Shown piece after piece: positions 34,036 to 42,560 of a DNA stretch of 58,399 nt. The first letter of the stretch is position 1; each line of letters opens with the position of its first letter. The notes under the pieces were generated by a model, which saw only the letters and a list, made by a program, of their open reading frames with translations, did no database searches and had not been told where the DNA came from. The stretch is from the NCBI GenBank assembly GCA_031277475.1, contig JAITMJ010000037.1, positions 1-58,399 of the forward strand, written 5' to 3'. The DNA comes from Flavobacteriaceae bacterium. GTDB lineage: Bacteria > Bacteroidota > Bacteroidia > Flavobacteriales > Weeksellaceae. The position numbers and the translations under genes are program-made.

Positions 34036-34066
34036 AAAGTCTTCACAGAAATGTGAGACTTTTTGT
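34036..34066 (+). terminator. Terminator after the tRNA cluster
   Basis: AAAGTCTTCACA pairs with TGTGAGACTTT (one bulge), then TTGTTTTTT. It immediately follows tRNA-Arg. Confidence 0.75.
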
Positions 34067-34068
34067 TT

Positions 34069-34096
34069 TTTATACGGGTACAACATAGGTACAACA
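34069..34096. other. Direct repeats GGTACAAC next to tRNA-Arg
   Basis: GGGTACAACATAGGTACAAC holds two GGTACAAC copies 11 bp apart, just past the tRNA terminator. Such short repeats beside a tRNA 3' end are typical of tyrosine-recombinase arm or att regions. No integrase gene is present; a 21-codon frame (34160-34225) follows but is not recognisable. Otherwise 34097-34249 shows nothing. Confidence 0.35.
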
Positions 34097-34249
34097 AATT
34101 TGAAAAAACTATTTTTCTTGTATTAGCGTTCTATTCTATCTTTTGTGTATTTTTGGGGAATGGAAATCAATAAAAATCCTTTGCAGTATTTTGAAGATTT
34201 GTTGGAATATGATAAAGTCAATTAATTAATTTCAGTATATTTCAAGATA

Positions 34250-35128
34250 TCATCCGTCCACCGCTTCCACTTTTTCCACGAGTTCCGGAACGAATTGTTT
34301 TAAAATATTTTCAATCCCGAATTTCAAAGTTGCCGTAGAACTTGGGCAACCGGAACACGCACCCTGCAAAAGCATTTTTGCGGTTTTTTCTTTTTCGTCG
34401 TATTCCATCAGCGAAATTTTTCCGCCGTCGCTTTCCACAGCCGGAGCCACATATTCGTTCAAAATATCTGAAATTTTTTGCTCGTTTTCCGTGTATTCGC
34501 GGTTGGTGATTTTTTCCACGGGACTCGCGTGTTTTTGAGGTTTCAAGTTGGAAACATTTCCGCCGTTTTGAAGAAATTCCGCAATCAGGTTTCTCACCGC
34601 CGTCATCACTTCGTGCCATTGAACAGAATCATTTTTGGTAACGGCAACAAAATTATCCGAAACAAAAACTTCTTTCACAAATTCAAATTCATTGAAAATG
34701 GCTTTAGCCAAAGGAATTTCATCGGATTCCGTTTTGGATTTCACTTCCACAAAACCATCCAAAATCAGTTTATTGGAAACGAATTTCATCACAGCGGGAT
34801 TCGGCGTCATTTCGGAATAAATCGGGAAAATTTCTTTTTTATTTTGGCGATAAATTCTCGGGTTGGCAAGCAATTCGTCTTCGATGACGTTTTTCAGATT
34901 TTCCGTAACCAAATCCCATTCCACAATGTCTTCTTTGGCTACGGCAATAAAATTGGCAGTGATAAAAATATGGGAAACGAAAGGATAATTAAACAATTCT
35001 TGGGCAACGGGAATTTCAGAAATATCGGAATTTCTGTCCAATTCCAAAGCACCCGGAATCAGCGTATAATCTGTCGTAAATTTCATCACTTTCGGATTTG
35101 CGGTCGGCTCAATATGGATTTCTCGCAT
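34250..35128 (-). CDS. NifU-like Fe-S scaffold protein with tandem Nfu N-domains
   Basis: 292 aa. Two copies of the Nfu N-terminal domain (EPTANPKVMKFTTDY at ~7-21 and EMTPNPAVMKFVSNK at ~105-120) followed by a NifU C-terminal domain with the cluster-binding CSGC (Cys258, Cys261) in GACSGCPSSTATL. The protein carries or delivers [4Fe-4S] clusters to target enzymes. The tandem N-domain layout is common in Bacteroidota. It is one of four scattered Fe-S assembly genes in the window (cysteine desulfurase, iscA-like, sufB). No operon partner. Confidence 0.9.
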   Translation of the reverse strand: MREIHIEPTANPKVMKFTTDYTLIPGALELDRNSDISEIPVAQELFNYPFVSHIFITANFIAVAKEDIVEWDLVTENLKNVIEDELLANPRIYRQNKKEIFPIYSEMTPNPAVMKFVSNKLILDGFVEVKSKTESDEIPLAKAIFNEFEFVKEVFVSDNFVAVTKNDSVQWHEVMTAVRNLIAEFLQNGGNVSNLKPQKHASPVEKITNREYTENEQKISDILNEYVAPAVESDGGKISLMEYDEKEKTAKMLLQGACSGCPSSTATLKFGIENILKQFVPELVEKVEAVDG

Positions 35129-35185
35129 TTTATTATTAAATTTGACTTACAAAATTACGACTTTTTTAAAGTTATGATATTGTGA

Positions 35186-35225
35186 TGAACTTTGAGTCTT
35201 GAACTTTGAACTTTGAACCTTGAAT
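35186..35225. repeat. TTGAACT/TTGAACC heptad array before the carbonic anhydrase gene
   Basis: Tandem TTTGAGT, CTTGAACT, TTGAACT, TTGAACC-type units ending 5 bp before the next ATG. Similar arrays occur at 25855-25897, 42388-42424, 44792-44817, 49462-49542, 50221-50284 and 51857-52000. Confidence 0.7.
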
Positions 35226-35230
35226 AAAAA

Positions 35231-35743
35231 ATGGCTGTCATAAAAGAACTTTTAGGAAAAACGCCGCAAATCGGGAAAGATAGTTTTCTGGCGGAAACGG
35301 CTGTAATCATCGGCGATGTAGTGATGGGAAAAAATTGCAGTGTTTGGTATAATGCGGTGGTTCGCGGCGATGTTCATTACATAAAAATCGGCGATAAAGT
35401 CAATATTCAGGATAATGCAATGTTGCACTGTACTTTCGAGAAATTTCCTTTGAATATCGGCAACAATGTTTCTATCGGACACAACGCGATTGTTCACGGC
35501 TGCACGATAAAAGACAACGTTTTGATTGGGATGGGAGCCATCGTTATGGACGATTGTGTGGTGGAAGAAAACTCTATTGTCGGTGCCGGTTCGGTGGTAA
35601 CTCAAGGGACACACATCAAATCCGGCGAAGTTTGGGGTGGAGTTCCGGCAAGAAAAATCAAAGACACTTCCGCAGAACTCTTGGAAGGCGAAGTCCGCAG
35701 AATTGCAAATAATTACATAAAATATTCTTCGTGGTATAAATAG
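35231..35743 (+). CDS. Gamma-type carbonic anhydrase family protein
   Basis: 170-aa left-handed beta-helix protein with hexapeptide repeats (GDVVMGKNCSVWYNAVVRGDVHY, IGNNVSIGHNAIVHGCTIKDNVLIGMGAIV). The three zinc-ligand histidines His66, His84 and His89 are in place, as are Arg45 and Asp47 of the RGD-type loop and Gln60. The family includes active CO2 hydratases and inactive YrdA-like paralogues; the Cam-specific acidic loop is absent, so activity is uncertain. It is a trimer by family. No operon partner; a heptad repeat array directly precedes the ATG. Confidence 0.9.
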   Translation: MAVIKELLGKTPQIGKDSFLAETAVIIGDVVMGKNCSVWYNAVVRGDVHYIKIGDKVNIQDNAMLHCTFEKFPLNIGNNVSIGHNAIVHGCTIKDNVLIGMGAIVMDDCVVEENSIVGAGSVVTQGTHIKSGEVWGGVPARKIKDTSAELLEGEVRRIANNYIKYSSWYK

Positions 35744-35773
35744 ATATGGATTTTCATACGGAATGATACATTA

Positions 35774-35828
35774 AGAGAATGTTTAAATTTTTGGCTAAAG
35801 CCGATGGAAAAAAAATTAAACAGATTCT
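35774..35828 (+). repeat. GGCTAAAGCC palindromic repeat, copy 3
   Basis: AGAGAATGTTTAAATTTTTG then GCTAAAGCCGATGG and AAATTAAACAGATTCT. The ends are imperfect inverted repeats (AGAATGTTTAA / TTAAACAGATTCT), making this the most complete copy. Confidence 0.75.
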
Positions 35829-35848
35829 AAATTACAACTGAATATTGC

Positions 35849-36550
35849 TTATTTTTTGTCCGGTCTCGAAGCGCGAAATTCTATTTTGCTGGGCAAAACA
35901 CGCGGATTCATATTCAAAATATCCAAAACCAAATTTCCCAAATCTTCGGGCTGAATTTTCCATTCGTCTTTTTCTGACGGAATATTTCCGTTAAAATAAG
36001 TGGAAACCGAACCCGGCATTATGGTGGAAACTTTGATGTTGTATTTTCGCAAATCTATCATCGCTGCTTGTGTAAAACCGACCACTCCGAATTTTGATGC
36101 ATTGTAAGCACTGCCGTTTTCAAAAAAATTGGTTCCTGCCAAACTCGAAATCGTGATGTAGTAACCTTCGGATTTTTTCAACGCTTCAACTGCAGCTTTC
36201 AACGTGTGGAAACAACCCGTCAAATTTGTGTCGATTTGTGCGTTCCAATCTTCAAGCGAAAGTTCGTCCACAGGTTTGAAAATTCCCAATCCAGCATTGG
36301 CAATTACGGTATCTATTTTCTCGAATTTTTTGAGGATTAAGGAAACTGCATTTTGTTCGTCCGGAAAATTTTGAACATCAGAAACTACACCGATAATATG
36401 TCCTGAAATTTTTTGCAACTCCGAAACGGCTTTGTTCACGTCTTCAAGTTTTCTTCCACTGATGGCTACTTTAAAATTATTTTTAAGCAAAATTTCCGCA
36501 ATTCCGAAACCGATTCCTTTGGTTCCGCCGGTGATGTAGGCTGTTTTCAT
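35849..36550 (-). CDS. Short-chain dehydrogenase/reductase (SDR)
   Basis: 233-aa classical SDR: cofactor loop TGGTKGIG (7-14), NAG (85-87) and catalytic Ser135/136, Tyr149, Lys153 (YNASK). The dinucleotide-binding SGRK (31-34) suggests NADPH. The C-terminus RVLPSKIEFRASRPDKK is typical of Bacteroidota SDRs annotated as 3-oxoacyl-ACP reductase-like or oxidoreductase. Substrate unknown. Alone on the minus strand, convergent with the carbonic anhydrase gene. Confidence 0.85.
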   Translation of the reverse strand: MKTAYITGGTKGIGFGIAEILLKNNFKVAISGRKLEDVNKAVSELQKISGHIIGVVSDVQNFPDEQNAVSLILKKFEKIDTVIANAGLGIFKPVDELSLEDWNAQIDTNLTGCFHTLKAAVEALKKSEGYYITISSLAGTNFFENGSAYNASKFGVVGFTQAAMIDLRKYNIKVSTIMPGSVSTYFNGNIPSEKDEWKIQPEDLGNLVLDILNMNPRVLPSKIEFRASRPDKK

Positions 36551-36630
36551 AATTGATGATTGATAAATTTAAAGGTTTAAGTGTTCAAAAGTAAGAAACC
36601 AATTGCCAAAAAAAAACCGACCGCAAAAAA

Positions 36631-37428
36631 TTATTTTCCCAAACTTACCATCATTGATTTTTGGATGGTTTTCTGCGATGAATATTGCGCTCCGCAAACC
36701 AAACTGGAAAATACATAATCACCTTTTTCCACCACGATGGAATTGTTTTGTTTTGCGGGAATCGCAAGTCGGTATTTTGCATTCCCTATCCCGTCAATCC
36801 GCATAATGATGTTGCAATCGGATTTATTTTGGATCATAATCGCACATTCTTTGCTGGTCGGGTCATTGTCAAAAAGCGAATTTAGAATTTTTACGGTTTT
36901 GAATTTATGTTCCTGATCAGATTCTGCCATCAGCATTTTAAACTCTTCTTCTTCTGAAGTATTTGCAGAATTAACATTTTCGGTTGAAATATTATTATTG
37001 CTTGCAGACAGATTTTTATTCACGGTTCCGGTTTTGAAATTGTAGGGTTCCTGTTTTATCTGTCTCAATTTTCTTTTTACCATTTCTTCTTTATATCTTC
37101 GGATTTCCCTTTGTTTATAAATAGCACCTAATTCTTGAAATGTGAGAACCGATGAAGCGCCTCTTTTCAATGATACCATTATTTGCTGATATTTCCGAAT
37201 TTTCGGATCGCCGTTTTGTGCATTTTGGAGATATTCCCGCAAAAGTTTTATCAATCTCGGTTTCAGGACAATTCTGTTCGGGTCGTCGGGATGTGCGGTT
37301 TTAAGGTAAGAATCGAGTTCATAAATATTATAACTGTACAAAATATTGGTATAATCTTTACCTTTCATCTGCGCCAAACAGAAAAAAGGTAAAAGAATAA
37401 TGCTGAATATTAACAGTCTTTTGCTCAC
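36631..37428 (-). CDS. Secreted DUF6759-like protein
   Basis: 265-aa exported protein. The best start is GTG 37428, giving the signal peptide SKRLLIFSIILLPFFCLA; a -7 box TAAATTTG (minus strand, 37466-37459) lies inside the longer frame that opens at 37506, which rules that start out. Residues ~75-140 are charged helices (RGASSVLTFQELGAIYKQREIRRYKEEMVKRKLRQ). Residues ~200-265 form a small domain with NKSDCNIIMRIDG, RLAIPAKQNNSIVVEKGDY and FSSLVCGAQYSSQK, which resembles the DUF6759 domain of Chryseobacterium relatives. Function unknown. Confidence 0.7.
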   Translation of the reverse strand: MSKRLLIFSIILLPFFCLAQMKGKDYTNILYSYNIYELDSYLKTAHPDDPNRIVLKPRLIKLLREYLQNAQNGDPKIRKYQQIMVSLKRGASSVLTFQELGAIYKQREIRRYKEEMVKRKLRQIKQEPYNFKTGTVNKNLSASNNNISTENVNSANTSEEEEFKMLMAESDQEHKFKTVKILNSLFDNDPTSKECAIMIQNKSDCNIIMRIDGIGNAKYRLAIPAKQNNSIVVEKGDYVFSSLVCGAQYSSQKTIQKSMMVSLGK

Positions 37429-37458
37429 TATTGTGGAATGTTTTTGTTTAAAATCGTG

Positions 37459-37466
37459 CAAATTTA
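37459..37466 (-). promoter_or_regulatory. Promoter -7 element of the DUF6759-like gene
   Basis: Minus-strand TAAATTTG, ~30 nt before the GTG start at 37428. Confidence 0.55.
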
Positions 37467-37513
37467 CGATTAAAATTGCAATACAATTTTTATTCCGATT
37501 GGACAAACAAAAC

Positions 37514-38305
37514 CTATTTTATGATATCAATCAGGTGAGAATTTTTCAATCGTTGTTGATAAATCGGCAAATATTTTTCTATATAAATTGCAATCGCCTC
37601 AAAATTATTATTTTCCAGAAAAATATTGAGATTATCTGAAGTATAGACAAATTGCAGAAAATTGTCTATAAGATGTTCCGGAATTTTCTGTTCGGTAAAA
37701 TATTCTTTCCCAAAATATTGCTTGATGGCAGCCACAGATTGATTCATCTGTTCATATTTCCAGAGACGTTCTTTCTTTTTTCTTTCGCCGGAAATGATGT
37801 CGTATATACTTTCCAAACCAAACGTCAAACCGCCGCCTGTGAAACTCGCCGCCGGAAGTTGAGTCGGCAAACCGTCTCCTTTTGGTTCGGGCAAACCAAG
37901 CGCTTCTTTTAATGCCAAAGTTTTTTCACCGGTTTTTAAGGATAAGACGTCTTTCCGAAGATGTCCGCTGGGTTTGAATTTCGTGAGCAAAACTTCCTGA
38001 ATTTCGTAATACGCAATTTTCAATTCTACATAATTGTGGAAATTTTCCAAAAGTTCTTTAGTGATTTTGATGTCTTCGCGTTCCGTAACGATGGACGTGA
38101 AACGAACCACATCTCCTACTTTTGCCGGAATTTTAAAATCACCGTTGTAATTGGTGTAAACCGTTTTGTGATCATTGAGATTAGTAACATAAACTTGATT
38201 GAGATAATAGTTCGAGCGGTCTCTAATGATGATTTCTCCCGAAAAAAATTGAGCATTTATTTCTGAAAAAATAAGTGGGAACAGTAGAAAAATAATTTTC
38301 TTCAT
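37514..38305 (-). CDS. Secreted protein with carboxypeptidase-regulatory-like domain
   Basis: 263 aa. Signal peptide residues 1-19 (KKIIFLLFPLIFSEINA). Residues ~25-95 form a CarboxypepD_reg-like / CnaB-type strand domain (FSGEIIIRDRSNYYLNQVYVTNLNDHKTVYTNYNGDF, AKVGDVVRFTSI). The C-terminal ~130 residues (KSGHLRKDVLSLKTGEK, YFGKEYFTEQKIPEHLIDNFLQFVY) are unique. This two-part arrangement is common in Bacteroidota proteins of unknown function that sit in the periplasm. Start at ATG 38305; the extra 12 residues upstream do not belong to the signal peptide. Confidence 0.75.
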   Translation of the reverse strand: MKKIIFLLFPLIFSEINAQFFSGEIIIRDRSNYYLNQVYVTNLNDHKTVYTNYNGDFKIPAKVGDVVRFTSIVTEREDIKITKELLENFHNYVELKIAYYEIQEVLLTKFKPSGHLRKDVLSLKTGEKTLALKEALGLPEPKGDGLPTQLPAASFTGGGLTFGLESIYDIISGERKKKERLWKYEQMNQSVAAIKQYFGKEYFTEQKIPEHLIDNFLQFVYTSDNLNIFLENNNFEAIAIYIEKYLPIYQQRLKNSHLIDIIK

Positions 38306-38508
38306 AAAAAACTTTCCGCAAAAGTAGTTATAGTTTTGCAAGTTGGATTTTTTTTGTTCGGTTAAAATTTGGTTAAATTTCTATGAAAAATGTTAAAAAA
38401 ATAAAAAATAGTAGTATTTACCCGTTGTGTATTTACTTATTACAAACATTTAAAATTTTAATGTGTTTGATATGGAGTTTGATACAAGACACAAAGCAAA
38501 AAAAATCT

Positions 38509-38516
38509 TACTTTTG
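38509..38516 (+). promoter_or_regulatory. Promoter -7 element of the AI-2E permease gene
   Basis: TACTTTTG fits TAnnTTTG and lies 14 nt before ATG 38531. Confidence 0.45.
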
Positions 38517-38530
38517 AAAAAACATTGAAA

Positions 38531-39553
38531 ATGTTAAACTCCGAAAAACAAATCAGCGGAAATGTTGTAAGACAGATTTTTCTTCTTGCAACCATTTTGA
38601 TTCTCGGTTTTTTGATTGGCTACAATTTATCCATGTTTATTCCCTCTGTTTTGGGGGCAATAACATTATATATTGTTTTTAGAAACCTCAATTTCTATCT
38701 TCAGGAAAAGAGGAAATGGAAATCATTTTTGTCTTCTATATTTCTTATTTTTATATGTTTGGTGGTTTTGGTGATTCCGCTTTATTTTCTGATTGATATT
38801 TTGGTGGCAAAACTTGGGGATCCCAAACAATATCTCGGAAAACTTACTGAATTTTTAAATAAAATTCAAAATTTTATTTATTCTGAGACCGGTTTTGATG
38901 TACTCAGTAAAGAAAATATTTTAGGGATTCGGAATCTCGTCGGAAAATTTTCCACTTCGGTGGTCAGCAGTACATTTAACACACTGACGGTGGTTTTTTC
39001 CGCATTTTTTATTTTGTATTTTATGTTCGCCAAAGCCCGTCTGTTCGAGAGATTAGCGATTTCCGCACTTCCATTGAAAAGGGTAAATATAGACAGAATC
39101 GGAAAAAAACTCCAAAGTTTAGTCGTTGCAAATGCGGTAGGAATCCCGGTAGTTGCGCTTGGTCAGGGAATTGTGGCGCTTATCGGATATTTTATTTTCG
39201 GAGCACCGAGTCCTGTTTTATTATTTGCTTTAACCGCGATTGCGTCCGTGATTCCGGTTGTCGGTGCTGCGATTATTTACATTCCGATCGGGATTTTTAT
39301 GATTGCCGAAGGCAACACCGGAAGCGGAATTTTTTTGATGATTTACTGCATTGTTGTGGTCGGACTGACGGATAATATTTTGCGTTTCACATTGCTCAGA
39401 AAATTAGAAAATATACATCCGCTGAACACCGTTTTTGGAATTATTATGGGAATGAATTTATTTGGATTTATGGGCTTAATCTTCGGTCCGATTATGATTT
39501 CCATTACTTTGCTTTTAATTCAAATTTATAAAGATGAATTTGTGGAAATATGA
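38531..39553 (+). CDS. AI-2E family permease
   Basis: 340-aa polytopic membrane protein with about 7-8 transmembrane helices. The AI-2E family core is present: a first hairpin (NVVRQIFLLATILILGFLIGYNLSMFIPSVLGAITLYIV), a large soluble segment, then the conserved VVANAVGIPVVALGQGIVALIGYF and GPIMISITLLLIQIY end. Members include TqsA, an exporter of the AI-2 signal, and Na+/H+ antiporters; substrate cannot be told from sequence. Start at ATG 38531; an in-frame TTG at 38525 is possible. Confidence 0.88.
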   Translation: MLNSEKQISGNVVRQIFLLATILILGFLIGYNLSMFIPSVLGAITLYIVFRNLNFYLQEKRKWKSFLSSIFLIFICLVVLVIPLYFLIDILVAKLGDPKQYLGKLTEFLNKIQNFIYSETGFDVLSKENILGIRNLVGKFSTSVVSSTFNTLTVVFSAFFILYFMFAKARLFERLAISALPLKRVNIDRIGKKLQSLVVANAVGIPVVALGQGIVALIGYFIFGAPSPVLLFALTAIASVIPVVGAAIIYIPIGIFMIAEGNTGSGIFLMIYCIVVVGLTDNILRFTLLRKLENIHPLNTVFGIIMGMNLFGFMGLIFGPIMISITLLLIQIYKDEFVEI

Positions 39554-39572
39554 TAATCAGTCTTAATTTTTC

Positions 39573-39620
39573 TCGAAAGCGCGCAGATGATACAGATTTT
39601 GCAGATTTACGCAGATAAAG
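39573..39620 (+). repeat. CGCAGATGACACAGATTTTG repeat, copy 2
   Basis: TCGAAAGCGCGCAGATGATA then CAGATTTTGCAGATTTACGC and AGATAAA. Matches 21844-21891 at most positions, in the same orientation. Confidence 0.75.
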
Positions 39621-39689
39621 AAAATCATTTATAATTACAATCGGCGTTATCTGTGTTTCAAATTACTTTTAAGACAACCTCTTTTTTTT

Positions 39690-39732
39690 AAATTTTCTTC
39701 CTTTGGCTTTAGCCCAAAATAAACAGACTCTT
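39690..39732 (-). repeat. GGCTAAAGCC palindromic repeat, copy 4 (inverted)
   Basis: Reverse-complement reading begins AGAGTCTGTTTATTTTGGG then CTAAAGCC, the same motif as copy 1 at 6888-6938. Confidence 0.65.
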
Positions 39733-39747
39733 AATCTGAATTTAGAA

Positions 39748-40689
39748 TCATTCGGCTAAAAAAATAATCTTCACCTCACCGGAAATAAAATATCCGGTGT
39801 TCATCATCAATATTTTTCCGTTGAAACTCAATTTATTCCAATAATGATTTCCCGCAAAACGACTCTCCAAAACTTGGGCTTTAAAACCCGTTTCGGAAAT
39901 TAAAATTTCATCGGGATAATAAAAATTTTTAGAAAGTTTTAATGCTGTTCTTTCTTCATCAGAAAACACATTCACTTCGCCGAAAAGTTTTGCAACGTAT
40001 TCATTGTAAGGATTTTTGTAGGTTTCTTTCGGTGAATCGGACTGAATCAATTTTCCGTCTTGAAGTAAAATAATTTGGTCTAACCAGGGCATAATTTCCG
40101 GAATGTCATGCGTAGAAATAATCAGTGAAAGATTTTCTTTTTCTACATAATTGAACAGTTTTTCTCGAAGTTTTATTTTTCTCGAAAAGTCAATATTACT
40201 GAAAGGTTCGTCCAAAAGCAGAAGTTTCGGCATCACGGAAAGTGCTCTTGCAATCGCTACCCGCTGTTGTTGTCCACCGCTCAAATTTTTTGGTAAAACA
40301 TTGGCGTAATCTTGCATTTCCACTACTTTGAGAAGTTCCGAAACTTTTTCGCGTTTTTTTTCTAAATCAATGTTGGAAATATATTTCCCGACATTGTCAT
40401 AAACCGTGGAATATGGCATCAAATCGTAATTTTGAGCCACCAATTTCATTTCATTTTCTCCGGGAACAATGTTTCCTTTCGCTCCGGAAAGTTTTTTTCC
40501 GTCGAAAATTATTTCGCCCGAATCCCAATTCAAAAGTCCGTAAATCAAATTCAGAAGTGTGGATTTTCCGCAACCGCTTTCGCCGGCAAGCGCGATGATT
40601 TTGCCCTTTTCCACTTTCAAATTCAGATTTCTGAAAAGCGGTTTCGCCGTTCCGTAGGAAAAATATAAATGATTTATTTCCAAAAACAT
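39748..40689 (-). CDS. ABC transporter ATP-binding protein
   Basis: 313-aa ATPase. Walker A GESGCGKST (36-44), signature LSGGQQQR (136-143), Walker B LLLLDEP (156-162), H-loop His in ISTHD. The ~80-residue C-terminal extension with NHYWNKLSFNGKILMM suggests a TOBE-like regulatory domain as in CysA/PotA-type importers. No permease or binding-protein gene is adjacent, so the transporter it energises is unknown. Convergent with the AI-2E permease, separated by repeats. Confidence 0.9.
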   Translation of the reverse strand: MFLEINHLYFSYGTAKPLFRNLNLKVEKGKIIALAGESGCGKSTLLNLIYGLLNWDSGEIIFDGKKLSGAKGNIVPGENEMKLVAQNYDLMPYSTVYDNVGKYISNIDLEKKREKVSELLKVVEMQDYANVLPKNLSGGQQQRVAIARALSVMPKLLLLDEPFSNIDFSRKIKLREKLFNYVEKENLSLIISTHDIPEIMPWLDQIILLQDGKLIQSDSPKETYKNPYNEYVAKLFGEVNVFSDEERTALKLSKNFYYPDEILISETGFKAQVLESRFAGNHYWNKLSFNGKILMMNTGYFISGEVKIIFLAE

Positions 40690-40786
40690 ATTACAAAAGT
40701 ATGAATCAATTGGTCAATTTGAAAATTAAATTCTTTCAATCTAATCTTGTTTCAAATGTGAATCCGGAAAGTGTTTATAGATGCTG

Positions 40787-40826
40787 AAAAAAAACCTTCA
40801 TCTCATCCAAAAACGAAATGAAGGTT
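40787..40826 (-). terminator. Terminator of the leucine-rich-repeat gene
   Basis: Minus-strand stem AACCTTCAT / ATGAAGGTT around a 15-nt loop, followed by seven T residues. Confidence 0.8.
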
Positions 40827-40862
40827 AAAACCATCTGCATAGGCAAGAAGCCAAGAGCAGAA

Positions 40863-42206
40863 TTATTCTTTTATAAATTTAATAGATTGATTATCAATGT
40901 TTAAAATGTAAATTCCTTTTTGCAGAGCAGAAACATTTACAGAATTTCCGTCAAACGTTTTTACTAATTTTCCCGAAATATCGTAAATCCTTGCGTTGTC
41001 ACTCTGAGCCTGTCGAAGCGTTGAACCTTGAATTATAAGAACATCTTTCACCGGATTTGGATAAATGTAGATTTTGTTTTTTGAAACTTCCTGTGTTGCC
41101 ATCAAACAATTTGAAGTAATTTCAGGATTATTACCGATGCTGTATGTGTCTACATAATTTTGTGCTGCCTGCACGAAGTCTTCATCCACGCAAATATAGG
41201 CGAGATCCGGATTGTTTGAAAAGTTGTAGCCGGCACCAAAAGGATTGGTGTTGGTATTAAAAGTTTTAGTAACTCCGTTTTTTATATACAAAGAAGTGAG
41301 TTGATTACTAAAGCAGTACAAATGGGTTAATTGCGTATTATTGGAAACATCCAACGTCGTAAGTTGATTTCCGGAACACGAAAATTCTTTCAAACTTGTG
41401 CAGTTAGAAACATTCAACTCGGAAATTTGATTTTGCTCGCAATAGATGTATATCAAATTAGGATTATTGGAAAGATCCAACGTTTGAAGTTGCCCACCGA
41501 CGCTGTACAAATGTTCCAAAGCAACATTATTGGAAAGATCCACCGTTGTAATATAACTGTATCGGGTGTCCAAATCTTTCAGAGCAATATTATTGGTAAC
41601 ATCCAAAGTTGTAAATTGATTCATACCGCAACTTAAAGTTGTGAGAGCAGGATTGTTGGAAACGTCTAATGCCGTAAGCTGATTGTTATCACAATATAAT
41701 TGTGTCAGAGCGGCATTGTTGGAAACGCTCAATGTTTCAATGTGATTGCTTCCGCAATACAACATTGTCAGATTGATATTGTTGGAAACATCTAACGCTG
41801 AAAGTTGATTAAAACCACAATTTATATAGGTTAGAGTAGTTTTATCCGAAACATCCAATGTGGAAATCATATTGTTACGGCAAATCAACCAGATCAAAGC
41901 ATCGTTATTAGAAACATCTAATGCCGTAATTTGATTATATCCGCATTGCAAATATTTCACATTCGTAAAATACTCAATACCTTGCATGGAAGAAATGTTT
42001 TTGTTTTCTACGTTTAAACTGTTTGTAACTGCGGCTGCTTCCGTTTGCGAAATTTCACCGTCGCTGTTGGTGTCAATCGCAGGAGAATGGCTAAGCAACG
42101 CCGCTTTAAAATTCGAATCTTCAAATGTTATGTTTTGAGCATTTGCAAACACCGCAAATGCACACAGGCACATAACCAAGCCTTTCATTTTTAAATCCTT
42201 TTCCAT
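40863..42206 (-). CDS. Leucine-rich-repeat T9SS type A sorting domain protein
   Basis: 447-aa surface protein. Signal peptide (KGLVMCLCAFAVFANA), then about thirteen 21-aa leucine-rich repeats (consensus LTxLYCxNNQLTALDVSNN) at residues ~75-310, ending with a cap region, then a Por-type T9SS type A tail (IYIYPNPVKDVLIIQGS to IDNQSIKFIKE). LRR proteins of this kind bind other proteins or host/matrix ligands. The tail contains an in-frame palindromic repeat read as STLRQAQSD, together with part of a heptad repeat (QGS), between IIQG and NARIYDISG. Start is ATG 42206; ATG 42188 is an equally good choice. Confidence 0.85.
   Translation of the reverse strand: MEKDLKMKGLVMCLCAFAVFANAQNITFEDSNFKAALLSHSPAIDTNSDGEISQTEAAAVTNSLNVENKNISSMQGIEYFTNVKYLQCGYNQITALDVSNNDALIWLICRNNMISTLDVSDKTTLTYINCGFNQLSALDVSNNINLTMLYCGSNHIETLSVSNNAALTQLYCDNNQLTALDVSNNPALTTLSCGMNQFTTLDVTNNIALKDLDTRYSYITTVDLSNNVALEHLYSVGGQLQTLDLSNNPNLIYIYCEQNQISELNVSNCTSLKEFSCSGNQLTTLDVSNNTQLTHLYCFSNQLTSLYIKNGVTKTFNTNTNPFGAGYNFSNNPDLAYICVDEDFVQAAQNYVDTYSIGNNPEITSNCLMATQEVSKNKIYIYPNPVKDVLIIQGSTLRQAQSDNARIYDISGKLVKTFDGNSVNVSALQKGIYILNIDNQSIKFIKE
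40998..41020 (-). repeat. CTTCGACAGGCTCAG repeat within the T9SS tail
   Basis: Minus-strand ACGCTTCGACAGGCTCAGAG is the same motif as 54143-54168 and relates to 49490-49516. In this frame it encodes TLRQAQSD, inserted in a loop of the sorting domain. Confidence 0.75.
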
Positions 42207-42387
42207 TTTTTTATTTGATTTATTTATTTTTTGCCTCCATTTTACGGCTATCGGCTTCTCCGTTTTTTTTGTACCTAATAGTGTATTTTATTCATAATTG
42301 ACGGTTCCAAAAATACAAATTCTTTTTAAATTTTATATATTTTTTATTAAACACTTAGCATTTGCTTTTTTTATCCTTATTTTTGAA

Positions 42388-42424
42388 CCTTGAACTTTGA
42401 ACTTTGAATTTTTTGACCTTGAAT
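42388..42424. repeat. Heptad array before the metallophosphatase remnant
   Basis: Tandem TTGAACC, TTGAACT, TTGAACT, TTGAATT-type units ending 7 bp before the remnant ATG at 42431. The intact gene at 44843 has the matching array at 44792-44817. Confidence 0.7.
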
Positions 42425-42430
42425 TTACGC

Positions 42431-42559
42431 ATGAACAGAAAAAACTTTTTAAAAACGATTGGCGGCGGAACATTGGCGGCGGCTTTTGCTCCGAATTTTT
42501 TGTATGCCCGGAATAAACATTCGGCGGATTTTTGCGGATTTGTTATAAAACGAAAATAG
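42431..42559 (+). pseudogene. 5' fragment of the metallophosphatase gene
   Basis: The first ~88 bp match the start of the intact gene at 44843 almost perfectly (NRKNFLKTIGGGTLAAAFAPN then FLYARNK; the intact protein has VAFAPN). After base ~42518 the sequence diverges into HSADFCGFVIKRK and a stop. The Tat-like signal peptide is intact but the enzyme is gone. It marks one edge of the segment 42520-44842. Confidence 0.85.
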
Positions 42560-42560
42560 A

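Noticed and set aside
34160..34225. 21-codon frame after tRNA-Arg as an integrase fragment
   Set aside because: No residues recognisable as integrase; too short to support a call.
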